NCBI GenBank assembly: GCA_022844045.1 | Contig: JALHMM010000026.1 | Span: 1 to 63,564, forward strand | DNA: 63,564 nucleotides | Source of the DNA: Reyranellaceae bacterium | GTDB taxonomy: Bacteria; Pseudomonadota; Alphaproteobacteria; Reyranellales; Reyranellaceae | Reading direction: 5' to 3' | In this document: positions 45,985 to 55,868 of the stretch, piece after piece | Layout of the letters: every line of letters begins with the position of its first letter | Numbering within the stretch: position 1 is the stretch's first letter | Position numbers and translations under genes: made by a program | Notes under the pieces: generated by a model | Database searches by the model: none | Told to the model about the DNA's origin: nothing | Seen by the model: the letters and a program-made list of their open reading frames with translations, nothing else

Positions 45985-46613
45985 CACGCCTCCGCGTAGG
46001 GTTGGCCCCACTTCTCCGAGTATACGAACTCCGACAGCTTGCCGCGTCCGACCGGCCCGAACTTACCCATGGGATAGCCGATCGGCAGAATGGCGTACGA
46101 CCGGACGCCGGGCGGCAGGCCGAGCGCGGCATCCGCTTCCTTCTCGAACAGCATGTGCCGCGTGGTCAGCGTCGAGCCGAGGCCCAGCGCGCGCGTCGCC
46201 AGCAGCATGTTCTGCACAGCCGGATAGATCGACGCACCGGACATCCGGCTGGGATTGGGGCCATCCTCGAGGCAGCAGACGATCCACACCGGCGCCTCGT
46301 GGTAGTGCTCAGTGAGGTATTCGACGGCGGAATGCTGGCGCTTGAACTTCGCCGGGTCGGAGCCCGGCGGCGGCGGTGAGCTGGCGTAACGCGGGCCGAT
46401 CACCTCGTCGAAGGCCTTCCTGTACCAGACCGCCACCGCCTTCTTGATCTCGGGCTTCTTCAGCACCAGGAACTTCCACTTCTGCGCATTGCCACCGTTG
46501 GCAGCGCAGATGCCGGCTTCAAGGATCTTGCGAATCAGATCGTCGGGCACCGGGTCCGGCTTGAGCCGCCGCATCGCCCGCGTCGTGTGCATGATCTCGA
46601 AGACGTCAGCCAT
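45984..46613 (-). CDS. Nitroreductase family protein
   Basis: The 209-residue protein has the FMN-dependent nitroreductase fold: MADVFEIMHTTRAMRRLKPD with the phosphate-binding Arg pair, AANGGNAQKWKFLVLKKPE and LPIGYPMGKFGPVGRG near the end. Such enzymes reduce nitro groups, quinones or enones with NAD(P)H in the cytoplasm. ATG 46613 follows GGGAG. Its stop overlaps the start of the selenoprotein-like gene (TGATG), so the two products are made together. Confidence 0.85.
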   Translation of the reverse strand: MADVFEIMHTTRAMRRLKPDPVPDDLIRKILEAGICAANGGNAQKWKFLVLKKPEIKKAVAVWYRKAFDEVIGPRYASSPPPPGSDPAKFKRQHSAVEYLTEHYHEAPVWIVCCLEDGPNPSRMSGASIYPAVQNMLLATRALGLGSTLTTRHMLFEKEADAALGLPPGVRSYAILPIGYPMGKFGPVGRGKLSEFVYSEKWGQPYAEA

Positions 46614-46675
46614 GGCGCATGCTCCCATAGATTCCTTGCCGGAACGCTAGTCCCGTTCCGTTGCCACGCCGCGCC

Positions 46676-47728
46676 CTAGTTGCGCACATGCGGCATGACT
46701 TCCTTGCACAGCAGCTCGAGCGAGCGCATCACCTTCGCATGCGGGATCTGCGCGCCGCAGTTCATTTCGGCGAGGATGCCGTCGAGGCCAAGTTCCGCCT
46801 GCAGCGCCTTGAGCCGTGTCACGACCTGATCGGGCGTGCCGACGATGATCTTTTCGCGCAGCGCTTCGTCGTAGCTGACGCTGCCGAGCCGCGCGGCTCG
46901 GCCGGCGCGATCCTCGACCGCGCGCGTGCCCTCGGCATTGGCGGTCGCAGCCATTATCGACGCCATCTCCTGATAAAACTGCATGACGCTGGCGCGCGGC
47001 TCCTCGTAGGCGCGCTCCTCGGTCTCCGCGACATAGACCGGCACACGCAGATAGATCTCGCCCTTGCCGGGATGGCCGGCGTCGCGCCAGGCTGCGTGAT
47101 ACTCGGCGATCAGCGGCGCCAACTCCGACAACACGCCCAGGCGCACGGCGACGAAGATCGGAAAGCCCAATTGGCCGATGCGGGCGTAGCTGTCCGGGCT
47201 GGTCGCGGCGATGCGGATCGGCGGGTGCGGCTTCTGCCACGGTTTGGGCACGAGATGCACGTCGCTGAACTGGTGGTACTTGCCCTCGAAGGAGAATTTC
47301 GGCTGCGTCCAGGCGCGGCGGATGATCTCCAGCACCTCGGCGAATCGCTCCTGACTCTCGCCATACGGCACGCCATAGGCCTGGTAGGTGCGGGGAAAGC
47401 CCGAGCGACCGACACCGAAGATCAGCCGGCCATGGCTGATGTGATCGACTGTCGCCGCCTCCTCGGCCACGCGAAGCGGATGGCATAGCGGCAGCACCTG
47501 CACGGCGATGCCGATCTTCATGCGCGTGGTGCGCGCGGCGATGGCACTGGCGATCGCCAGCGGTGCGGAGGCCACCGAACGCGTCGGCGCGACATGCAGC
47601 TCGGCGAGCCACATGCAGTCCAGACCCCAGCGCTCCGCCGCGTCGACCTGCTCGAACGACTCGGCGAAGGCCCGCTCCTCGCTGTGGCCGCGCGGGCACT
47701 GGAATTCGTGGAACATGCCGATTTCCAT
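46676..47728 (-). CDS. LLM class (luciferase-like) flavin-dependent oxidoreductase
   Basis: The 350-residue TIM-barrel protein has the bacterial luciferase-like pattern (MEIGMFHEFQCP, ERWGLDCMWLAELHVAPTRS, RTTRMKIGIAVQVLPLCHPL, GRLIFGVGRSGFPRTYQAYG). It probably uses FMNH2 or F420-like cofactor to oxygenate a small molecule. ATG 47728 follows AAGGGAGGGACGG. It begins the minus-strand gene run that continues with the nitroreductase, and it diverges from the alpha/beta hydrolase gene 53 bases away. Confidence 0.87.
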   Translation of the reverse strand: MEIGMFHEFQCPRGHSEERAFAESFEQVDAAERWGLDCMWLAELHVAPTRSVASAPLAIASAIAARTTRMKIGIAVQVLPLCHPLRVAEEAATVDHISHGRLIFGVGRSGFPRTYQAYGVPYGESQERFAEVLEIIRRAWTQPKFSFEGKYHQFSDVHLVPKPWQKPHPPIRIAATSPDSYARIGQLGFPIFVAVRLGVLSELAPLIAEYHAAWRDAGHPGKGEIYLRVPVYVAETEERAYEEPRASVMQFYQEMASIMAATANAEGTRAVEDRAGRAARLGSVSYDEALREKIIVGTPDQVVTRLKALQAELGLDGILAEMNCGAQIPHAKVMRSLELLCKEVMPHVRN

Positions 47729-47781
47729 GGCCGTCCCTCCCTTGGCGCATGCTAGTGGTCGGGGCAACGGGAGGAAAGGCC

Positions 47782-48471
47782 ATGACGAACTTCGTGCTGA
47801 TCCACGGCGCATACCAGGGTGGCTGGATCTGGAAGCTGGTCGCCGAGCGGCTGCGCGCCGCGGGCCATGCCGTGTGCGCCCCCTCGCTCGATGGCTGCGC
47901 CGAGCGCGCGCCGCAGCTGCGGCCGGGCATCGACACTGAATCGCATGGCGAGGAGATCGCCCGGCTGATGCACTACGAGGACCTCAAGGACGTGGTCCTT
48001 GTCGGCACGTCCAGCGGCGGCATGGCGCTGGCCGCCGCCGCCGAGCGGGCCCGTGATCGCATCGCCCGCCTCGTCTATGTCGATGCGCTGGCACTGTTCG
48101 ACGGCGAGAAGCTGCGCGACATCGTCAGCCGCCCAGCCACCATCAATAACGAGCATTCGCTGGGCCCGTCGCGCGAGGACGCGGTGGGCCGCATGTTCGC
48201 CGGCATGGACCCCACGCTGGCCGCGTGGGCGGCCGACCGCATCACGTTGCATCCGATCAAGGTCTTCACCCAGCCGGTGAAGCTGCCGAGCTTCTGGCGG
48301 CAGGACTGGAAGGCCAGCGTGATCTACTGCCCGCAGGCACAGAATCCCGGCGAAGCGCATCAGCGCCGCTGCGCCGAGAAGCTCAAGGCGCGCTGGCACG
48401 TGATCGACACCGGCCACTACCCGATGCTGAGCACGCCGGATAAGCTCACGCGATTGATCATTTCTGGTTAG
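47782..48471 (+). CDS. Alpha/beta hydrolase
   Basis: The 229-residue protein has the fold's N-terminal MTNFVLIHGAYQGGWIWKLV (oxyanion HG), nucleophile elbow VLVGTSSGGMAL (GxSxG) and the late His in HVIDTGHYPML. It belongs with small esterases and hydroxynitrile-lyase-like proteins. ATG 47782 follows GGGAGGAAAGG. It is alone on its strand. Confidence 0.85.
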   Translation: MTNFVLIHGAYQGGWIWKLVAERLRAAGHAVCAPSLDGCAERAPQLRPGIDTESHGEEIARLMHYEDLKDVVLVGTSSGGMALAAAAERARDRIARLVYVDALALFDGEKLRDIVSRPATINNEHSLGPSREDAVGRMFAGMDPTLAAWAADRITLHPIKVFTQPVKLPSFWRQDWKASVIYCPQAQNPGEAHQRRCAEKLKARWHVIDTGHYPMLSTPDKLTRLIISG

Positions 48472-48522
48472 GCCGCAGACTCGCGATTGCGGATTGAATA
48501 GCTGCCTGGAGGCCCGCCTTCA

Positions 48523-49500
48523 TCATGGCCAAACAGGCACGCCATCCAGCCCCGTGATTTCGGGTAGGCCGCAGATCAGGTTCGCATTCTGCACCGCCTG
48601 GCCGGCGGCTCCCTTGCCGAGATTGTCGACCGCGCCCATCGCGATCACCAAGTTGCGCTCTGGATCGGCCGCATAGCTGACAAACGAGAGGTTCGAGCCG
48701 GTAGCCCATTTGGTCTGTGGCGGCGTGTCGGTCACCCGGACGAACGCCCGGCCAGCGTAGAAGCGCCGGGCCGCTTCCAGGCACTGCTCCGTGGTGGCGC
48801 GGCCGCGGCAGTAGATGGTGGCGAGTACGCCACGGGTCATCGGCACCAGGTGCGGCGTGAACACAAGCCCGGCCGCGCTGCCGCCGCTCAGCCGCTCGAT
48901 GGTCTTCGCCATCTCGGGCATGTGCGTGTGCTTGAGCAGACCGTAGGGCACCAGGTTCTCGTTGTTCTCGGCGTAGCCGAACTTGCTATCGGCGCCGCCC
49001 CGGCCGGCACCGGAGATGCCGGTCTTGGCGTCGATCACGATGTTGCCGGGCTCGATCAGTCTGTTGGCCAGCAGCGGTGCCAGCGCGGTCAGCACCGCCG
49101 CGGGAAAGCAGCCGGGGTTGGCAACGCGGGTCCGCCCCTCGATCTGGACTGGCCAGACGTCGGCCAGACCGTACGCCCAACCCTCGACGTAGCGATGGTC
49201 GCCGCCGATATCGACGATCTTCACGTCCTTCGGGACGCGCGCCAGCGCCTCGGCCGAGGCGCCCGTGGGCAGCGACGCGAACAGCACGTCGAGCTTGGGC
49301 AGGTTCGCAGGATCCCACTTCTCGATCACCAGCTCGGCCAGCCTGGCCGGCACACCGGGGAAGCGGTCCACCAAACGGCTGCCGGCGCTGCCCTCGCCCG
49401 CGGCGTAGACCAGCTCGAAAGACGGGTGGCTCGCGACCAGGCGCATCGCCTCGCCGCCGCCAAAACCGCTGATCCCGACAATGCCGATGCGAATGCTCAT
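48523..49500 (-). CDS. argC: N-acetyl-gamma-glutamyl-phosphate reductase
   Basis: The 325-residue enzyme has the N-terminal NAD(P)-binding MSIRIGIVGISGFGGGEAMR, active-site Cys in RVANPGCFPAAVLTAL, and HLVPMTRGVLATIYCRGRAT typical of ArgC. It reduces N-acetylglutamyl phosphate in arginine synthesis. Here it lies apart from other arg genes, downstream of a Liv-type ABC operon on the same strand. A terminator-like hairpin lies in its leader. ATG 49500 follows CAGAGGAC. Confidence 0.88.
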   Translation of the reverse strand: MSIRIGIVGISGFGGGEAMRLVASHPSFELVYAAGEGSAGSRLVDRFPGVPARLAELVIEKWDPANLPKLDVLFASLPTGASAEALARVPKDVKIVDIGGDHRYVEGWAYGLADVWPVQIEGRTRVANPGCFPAAVLTALAPLLANRLIEPGNIVIDAKTGISGAGRGGADSKFGYAENNENLVPYGLLKHTHMPEMAKTIERLSGGSAAGLVFTPHLVPMTRGVLATIYCRGRATTEQCLEAARRFYAGRAFVRVTDTPPQTKWATGSNLSFVSYAADPERNLVIAMGAVDNLGKGAAGQAVQNANLICGLPEITGLDGVPVWP

Positions 49501-49830
49501 GGTGGTGTCCTCTGGGTTCGGGCAAAACAAAACCCCCGGAGCCGGGGGCTGCGGGGGTTCAGGAATGCGGGCCGGGGTCGCTCCGGCGTGTGGGACCTAC
49601 GGTGAGGCAGTCACCACGCGGACGGACGCTGATCGACGCGCAGCCCGAAGAGCCGCCGCTTGGGTGCAGCGGCGTCGGCGTCGATCACAAAGGTTCTGGT
49701 TCCCGAGCATGTGCGTCGACACTGTCGCGACCCACTTCAGTCGTCAAGCGGATTGTCCGGAGACGACCACCCATCTCGGACGTTGCTCGTTTATGGATTC
49801 ACACCGAGTTGGGTGCGCCGGCGCTCTCAG
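49501..49830. other. 330-base gap between livF and argC
   Basis: No gene is supported. It holds the terminator-like hairpin at 49523-49548. A minus-strand frame ending at TGA 49611-49613 has a run of Arg codons (KRRLFGLRVDQRPSAW) just upstream of that hairpin, but it lacks a ribosome-binding site and a convincing start. Confidence 0.5.
49523..49548 (-). terminator. Terminator-like hairpin in the argC leader
   Basis: On the minus strand cccccg/cggggg with loop gctc is followed by ttttgtttt. The T-run ends 23 bases before the argC start, so it either ends the upstream liv transcript or attenuates argC. A competing fold aaccccc/ggggggtt-type pairing with 49553-49559 is possible. Confidence 0.6.
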
Positions 49831-50530
<700 letters not shown>

Positions 50531-50550
<20 letters not shown>

Positions 50551-52333
50551 TGACCACCTCCCGGTGCGAGCGGATCTCGTCGGGCGTGCCGGCCGCCAGC
50601 ACCTTGCCGAGATTGAGCACGGTCACGCGATCGCTGACCTCGAAGATCATGTCGGCGTGGTGCTCGACCAGCATCACACCCACGCCCGCCCGGCTGATCG
50701 CCACGACCAACGCGCCCAATCGCCGGATCTCCTCGGCCGACAGGCCGGCGGCGGGCTCGTCGAGCATCAGAAAGGACGGCCGCAGCATCAGCGCGCGGGC
50801 GATCTCCATGAAGCGCAGCTCGCTGTGCTGCAGGCGATCGGCGCGCACCGAGGCGAGCGACTCCAGCCCCACCGTCCGCAGCGCCAGCATCGCCGCCTCG
50901 CGCAGCCGCTTCTCGTCGCGATGATGACGCGGCAGCCGCAGCATCGACTCGGTGAAGCCGCCCTGCCCGTCGATCGTGCCGCCAATCATCACGTTGTCCA
51001 GCACCGAGGCGCTGCCGATCAGGCGCGGCGTCTGGAAGGTGCGCGCGATGCGGTAGGCGGCGCGCAGGTGAGGCGCACCTGACGGAAGCTCGGCGCCGTT
51101 GAGCCGGACCCGTCCCGATGTCGGCGCGTAGTAGCCGGAGATCACATTGAGCGTCGTCGTCTTCCCGCTGCCATTGGGGCCGATCAGGCCGTGCACCTCG
51201 CCGGTATTGACTTTCAGGTCGATGCCATCGATGGCGCGCACGCCGCCGAAATGCAACGCGAGGTCGCTGAGCTCGATCGTAGCGGGTGGTCTCTTTTCCA
51301 GCACGTGGGCCAGCAGCTCCGGCCGGGCGACGATCTCGCGATGCTGCGGCAGCGGCCGGCGGTTCTTGTAGTCGAGCAGGTCGGCGATACCGCCGGGAAT
51401 CACCAGCACGATTACCAGGAGCAACGCTGCGTAGACGAAGGTCGACCACGCCACAAGGGGTGCGGCGAACTCCGGCAGGATGGTAAGGATGATGGTGCCC
51501 AAAAGCGGCCCCATGATCGAGCCGCGCCCGCCGATCAGGACACCGATGAAGAACAGCACCGAGATCTCGAAGGTGAAGGCGTCGGGCGTGATGTAGCTCT
51601 GCAGCGAGGAGAACAGCCCGCCGGCCACGCCCGCCACCGCGCCGGCGAAGACGAACACCGTCATCAGCAGGCGCGGCTTGGCGATGCCCGAGGCCTCGGC
51701 CGCGACCTCCGCGTCGCGGATCGCAACCAGCGCGCGGCCGAAACGGCTGGTGGCGATGTTGTAACTCATCCAGGTGACCAGCGCGGCCAGCAGCAGGCAG
51801 AGATAGTAGAAGCCCCATTCGGGGTTGAACGGCCATGGAAACTCGGGGCCGGGGGTGCCGACGCCGCCACCGGTGACATCGGTCCACGCCAGCGCCACCT
51901 GGGTCACGATGGTGGCGAAGCCCAGCGTGGTCATCGCGAAGTAGAAAGTGCGCAGGCGCAAAGCCGGCAGGCCGACGATGACGCCGAAGATCGCGCCCAG
52001 CACGCCGCTGGCGATCAGCGCGAGAAAGGGATTCCACGGTGCCATCACCTTGCCGGCGGTGAGCACCGCCGTGGTGTAGGCACCCACGGTCAGCAACGCC
52101 ACCCAGCCGATGGCGATCTGGCCGGCATAGCCCACGATGAGATTGAGGCCGGCGCAGAGGATCCAATAGATGCAGGCGCGCTGGGCGATGACGCCGATAT
52201 AAGAGTCGCCGAGCAGCGGCAGGCAGACGCCGATGAGCGCCAGCACGATCCAGCCGGCGGCGCTTTCGAGGCGCGCGAACCGGCCGATTCCCGGCGCGCG
52301 CCCGGATGGCGACGACGCGGTGACCTCCGTCAT
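50531..52333 (-). CDS. Fused Liv-type permease (LivM) and ATP-binding protein (LivG)
   Basis: The 600-residue protein joins two usually separate parts. Residues about 1-330 form the LivM permease (GWIVLALIGVCLPLLGDSYI, YWILCAGLNLIVGYAGQIAI, RFGRALVAIRDAEVAAEASG). Residues about 350-600 form the LivG ATPase with Walker A GPNGSGKTTT and Walker B FLMLDEPAAGLS. The ABC signature region is LQHSELRFMEIARAL, so it departs from LSGGQ. Such fusions are known in proteobacteria. It overlaps the LivH gene by four bases. Confidence 0.9.
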
Positions 52334-53187
52334 ACGCGCCTCGCCGTCGCCGCGCCCGCCAGGCCCTCGGGGCGCAGCAGCAGGACGATGATGAAGACGA
52401 CGAAGACGGCGACCGAGGCGAAGATGCCACCGACCAGGAAGTTCGCGGCCTGCTGGAAGAGGCCCAGCGCCAGCCCGCCGATCACCGCGCCGCGGTTCGA
52501 GCCCATGCCGCCCAGCGCCACGGGCACGAAGCCGTAGAAGTTCAGGATCGCCTGGTTGCCGAAGAAGGCCAGCAGGATCTGCGCGCCGGCGAACCCCGCC
52601 AGAGCGCCGATCACGCCCGCCAGTGCGTAGCTGGCCATGCGCAACCTGGTCTCGGGCAAGCCGAGCGCCCGAGCAGCGTAGCTGTCCTCGGCGATGGCTA
52701 GGAAGGCGCGGCCGACCAGCGTCTTGCGGTACAGAAACTCGAGCCCGACGATGGTCAACGCGCAGGCGAGCATGGGCAGCCAGAATTTCTGATCGAGCAC
52801 GCCCTCGCCGATCGGAATCAACCGCGGAAACGGTTGCGCGTCGGTGCCCCAGTAGATCGCGGTGACCTGCTGGACCATCAGCGCGAGCGCGAGCGTCGAC
52901 AGCACATAGAGGTGCTGGTCGATGCTCTTGAGCACCGGACGCACCGTGACGATCTCGGTGATAACGCCGAGGATGGCGCCGCAGGCGAGCACGAGCACGA
53001 GGCCCACGACGACCGGCAGGCCGAGCTTGGTGATGAAGAGCGCGCCCAGCACACCGCCCAGCATTCCCAGCATGCCAGCGGTAAAGCTGAACACGCGGGA
53101 TGCGGAGAACATCACGTTGTACGTGATGCCCATCAGTGCGTAGACCGCTCCTACAGCCAACCCGTAGGAGACGATCGATTGCAGCAT
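52330..53187 (-). CDS. livH: Branched-chain amino acid-type ABC transporter permease
   Basis: The 285-residue permease has about eight hydrophobic segments and typical LivH sequence (GLAVGAVYALMGITYNVMFS, GRAFLAIAEDSYAARALGLP as the cytoplasmic loop, FYGFVPVALGGMGSNRGAVI). It forms the channel together with the fused LivM part. It starts three bases after the binding-protein gene. Confidence 0.9.
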   Translation of the reverse strand: MLQSIVSYGLAVGAVYALMGITYNVMFSASRVFSFTAGMLGMLGGVLGALFITKLGLPVVVGLVLVLACGAILGVITEIVTVRPVLKSIDQHLYVLSTLALALMVQQVTAIYWGTDAQPFPRLIPIGEGVLDQKFWLPMLACALTIVGLEFLYRKTLVGRAFLAIAEDSYAARALGLPETRLRMASYALAGVIGALAGFAGAQILLAFFGNQAILNFYGFVPVALGGMGSNRGAVIGGLALGLFQQAANFLVGGIFASVAVFVVFIIVLLLRPEGLAGAATARRV

Positions 53188-53190
53188 CGG

Positions 53191-54387
53191 CTAGCTGCTG
53201 TAGCCGGGCGCGAGGTTGAACGCACCGTCACGCAGGGAGTTGACCTCGCACATCACAACTTCCCGGTCGGGGAAGCCATTGTGCTGCTGCGGCGTCCACG
53301 TGACGGTGCCGTAGATGCCCGGCCAGTTGGTCAGCTTGTTCCAGTAGGCGACGATGTCGTCGGCCTTGGTGCCGGTGGTCTTCAAGGTTTCGGCGATCAG
53401 CGACACGCCATCCCAGCCCAGCGCCACCCACCACAGCAGCGTGTCGCTGAACTCGACCTTGGCGCCCTTCAGGCGATCGACGAACACCGCGGCGCGATCG
53501 GGCAGCTTGCCGTTGACGTAGCAGCAATTGCGGAAGTTGTTGGAGTAGACCTTGTTCCAGTTCTCCGGCTTCTCGAGCAGCGCCTTGGTCTGGCCCGAGC
53601 CCAAGGTCGTCTGGCCGACGACCGGCACGTCCCAGCCCATCGCGCCACGCGTGTTGAGAATACGCGAGAGGAAGCCGGCGTTGACGCTCCACGGCATGAT
53701 CGCCTGCGCGCCGGCGCTCTGCATGCGCAGCAACTCGGGCTTGAGGTCGGGGTTGGCCGCGTCGACGTGGTTCTCGTAGACCACCTCGGCGCCCTTGGCC
53801 TTGAGCATCGGCACATAGGTCTTCACCGAGGCTGTGCCGTAGCCTGTCGTGTCGCTGATCACCGCGACCTTCTTCAGCTTCAGCACATCGAGCACATAAT
53901 GATTCGCACCGATGCCGACCTGGGTGTTGGTCGGCGCCTGGCGGAACGACATCGGATACTTGGCCACGTCGATCAGCTCGTCGACCCAGCACGGGTGCAG
54001 CATCGGCACCTTGTCGCGCGCGATCAGCGGCGTCGCCGCCAGCGCCTCGCCGGAATTCAGCGGACCCCAGATCAGCGCGACCTTCTCGCGCTTGGTCAGC
54101 TCGGCCACGGCGTTGACCGCCTTGGTCGGATCGCTCTGCGTGTCGCGCACGATCAGCTCGATCGGCGCGCCGTTGACGCCGCCGGCCTTGTTGATCGCCT
54201 CGACCGCGAGCATCGCGCCGCGATTGATGCCGACGCCGGTCGACGAGCTTGGACCGGTGAGCGCCGGCAGGTAGCCAACCTTGATCGGCGCCTTCTGGGC
54301 GAACGCGGGCTTGGGCAGGCTCGACGCGAGCGACAGGGCGCCGACCGCTGTGGCCCCCGATAGAATCTGACGGCGGCGCATCGACAT
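53191..54387 (-). CDS. Liv-type ABC transporter substrate-binding protein
   Basis: The 398-residue protein has a twin-arginine-type signal (MRRRQILSGATAVGALSLAS, cleaved near AFAQ, residue 30) and the periplasmic-binding-protein type I fold (PIKVGYLPALTGPSSSTGVG, GGVNGAPIELIVRDTQSDPT). Substrates of this large family include amino acids, amides, urea and aromatic acids. ATG 54387 follows GGGAGGAAAC. It heads the liv operon. Confidence 0.9.
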   Translation of the reverse strand: MSMRRRQILSGATAVGALSLASSLPKPAFAQKAPIKVGYLPALTGPSSSTGVGINRGAMLAVEAINKAGGVNGAPIELIVRDTQSDPTKAVNAVAELTKREKVALIWGPLNSGEALAATPLIARDKVPMLHPCWVDELIDVAKYPMSFRQAPTNTQVGIGANHYVLDVLKLKKVAVISDTTGYGTASVKTYVPMLKAKGAEVVYENHVDAANPDLKPELLRMQSAGAQAIMPWSVNAGFLSRILNTRGAMGWDVPVVGQTTLGSGQTKALLEKPENWNKVYSNNFRNCCYVNGKLPDRAAVFVDRLKGAKVEFSDTLLWWVALGWDGVSLIAETLKTTGTKADDIVAYWNKLTNWPGIYGTVTWTPQQHNGFPDREVVMCEVNSLRDGAFNLAPGYSS

Positions 54388-54487
54388 TGTTTCCTCCCTA
54401 TGGATTCTTTTTTGTGCGGGTCGTCACCAACCCGCATTCGCGTCGCGAGCCTAGTCCTCGGACGCGCGAACGGTCAACACAGGTCAG

Positions 54488-55426
54488 TTATGCTTCCAAC
54501 GCCGGCTCGCCGTTGTCGCGACGGATGTCGTTGATGATCTGCAGCACGCGCTCGCGATAGGGCCGGTACTGCACGCCGAACTCCCGCACCAGGCGCGTAT
54601 TGTCGATCATGTAGTTGCCCGACGCGTCGCGTCCGCCGGTCTCCTTGGCGAAGGTAATCTTCGCGTCAGGTAAGTAACCGCGGACGATATCGGCGATCTC
54701 GCCGAGGCTGATGGTGATGCCGCCGGTGTTGTAGATGCGATGCGCCGGTTTCTCCGCCATCAGCACGCGGGCGAAGACCTCGCAGATATCGTCGACATGG
54801 ATCGGGCAACGCATCGCGTCCTTGAACGGAAACGAGATCGCGTTGCCACGCGCCGGCTCGGTGATGAGGTTCACGTGATCGACCGAGCCGCGCACCTTGT
54901 CCGGACCGGTGACGTTGGCGGGGCGGATGCCGGTGATCAGCATGCCGAACTTCTCGCTGTAGTCCTGTGCCTGCCACTCATTGACGATCTTGTGCTTGGC
55001 GTACTGGTACTCGCCGTGTACGTCGTCGGCCTCGGTCACCGGCCGATTGCCGTAATGCGTCTGCTTGCCGTTCACCGCCAGCGAGCTGGCGTACATGGTG
55101 TGCGTGACGCCGAGCAGGCGGGCGGCTTCGAAGCAATTGTCCATGCCCAGGATGTTGAGCTTCATCGCCACATGCGGCGCGTGATCGGATCCCAAGTAGT
55201 AGGAGAGATTGACCACGCGCTCGGGCCGCACCTTGCCCATCACCGCCATCAGATCGTCGAACTGGGTGACATCGCCGCGCAGCGAGGCGACCTTGCCGCC
55301 AAGGTCGGCGAAGGAATGCGCCGTCGGGTTGATATCCATACAGATGACCGCATGGCCTTGCGCGGCCAGCAGGCGTACCAGGCGATGGCCGATGAAGCCG
55401 GTACCGCCGATGACCAGGATCGACAT
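54488..55426 (-). CDS. NAD-dependent epimerase/dehydratase (extended SDR)
   Basis: The 312-residue protein has the Rossmann motif VIGGTGFIGHRLVRLL, active-site Ser in MYASSLAVNG, and Tyr-x3-Lys in GEYQYAKHK. RPANVTGP follows, as in nucleotide-sugar or lipid-aldehyde dehydratases. The substrate is unknown. ATG 55426 follows CGGAGGATAAG. It is on the same strand as the liv genes and 100 bases before them. Confidence 0.85.
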   Translation of the reverse strand: MSILVIGGTGFIGHRLVRLLAAQGHAVICMDINPTAHSFADLGGKVASLRGDVTQFDDLMAVMGKVRPERVVNLSYYLGSDHAPHVAMKLNILGMDNCFEAARLLGVTHTMYASSLAVNGKQTHYGNRPVTEADDVHGEYQYAKHKIVNEWQAQDYSEKFGMLITGIRPANVTGPDKVRGSVDHVNLITEPARGNAISFPFKDAMRCPIHVDDICEVFARVLMAEKPAHRIYNTGGITISLGEIADIVRGYLPDAKITFAKETGGRDASGNYMIDNTRLVREFGVQYRPYRERVLQIINDIRRDNGEPALEA

Positions 55427-55452
55427 GGCTTATCCTCCGAAAGTGGAGCGGC

Positions 55453-55842
55453 TCATATGCCCGGCTTCATGCGCCGGTCGATCTCCGATTCGAGCGCCCT
55501 GACGCGGATGTTGTACTGATTGTTGATGGTGCCGTTGCGCTCGTCGAGATTGAGCGAGCTGTGCAGGCGGATGCTGTAGCGCTGCTGGCTGTAGAGGATC
55601 GTCACGACGGCGGCCTTGTTGTCCCACTCCTGCGTCGCACGCAGCTCGCCCGGCCGTATCTTGTCGGCCTTCCAGCCCTTGGTCGTGATGGCCTGGTTGA
55701 TGAAGGCCTCGATCTGATAGACGCCAGCGGGCTGCACCGCGGCCGGGATCGGCTTGTCCACGGTGTAGATCTCGGGGCTAAACGCGCCGCATCCCGCGAG
55801 CGCCAGGGCGAACGCGAGTCCGACGATCCTGATCGATTTCAT
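55453..55842 (-). CDS. Small lipoprotein of unknown function
   Basis: The 129-residue protein has a lipoprotein signal (MKSIRIVGLAFALALAGCG, lipobox LAGC, Cys18). The mature part (GWKADKIRPGELRATQEWDN, AVVTILYSQQRYSIRLHSS) resembles small lipoproteins of proteobacteria whose function is not known. It should lie in the cell envelope. It starts 27 bases downstream of the PEP mutase family gene. Confidence 0.8.
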   Translation of the reverse strand: MKSIRIVGLAFALALAGCGAFSPEIYTVDKPIPAAVQPAGVYQIEAFINQAITTKGWKADKIRPGELRATQEWDNKAAVVTILYSQQRYSIRLHSSLNLDERNGTINNQYNIRVRALESEIDRRMKPGI

Positions 55843-55868
55843 GGGTCTGATCCCCCTGACCTAGCCGC

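Noticed and set aside
48472..48522. Terminator between the convergent hydrolase and argC genes
   Set aside because: No stem with T-tract is visible in the 51 bases.
49560..49830. tRNA or structured RNA in the gap before argC
   Set aside because: No cloverleaf with T-loop consensus could be drawn; only the G/C-rich hairpin is evident.
54403..54436. Hairpin tgcgggt/acccgca next to a T-run between the SDR and binding-protein genes
   Set aside because: The T-run lies on the wrong side for the minus-strand genes, so it is not a normal terminator for either neighbour.
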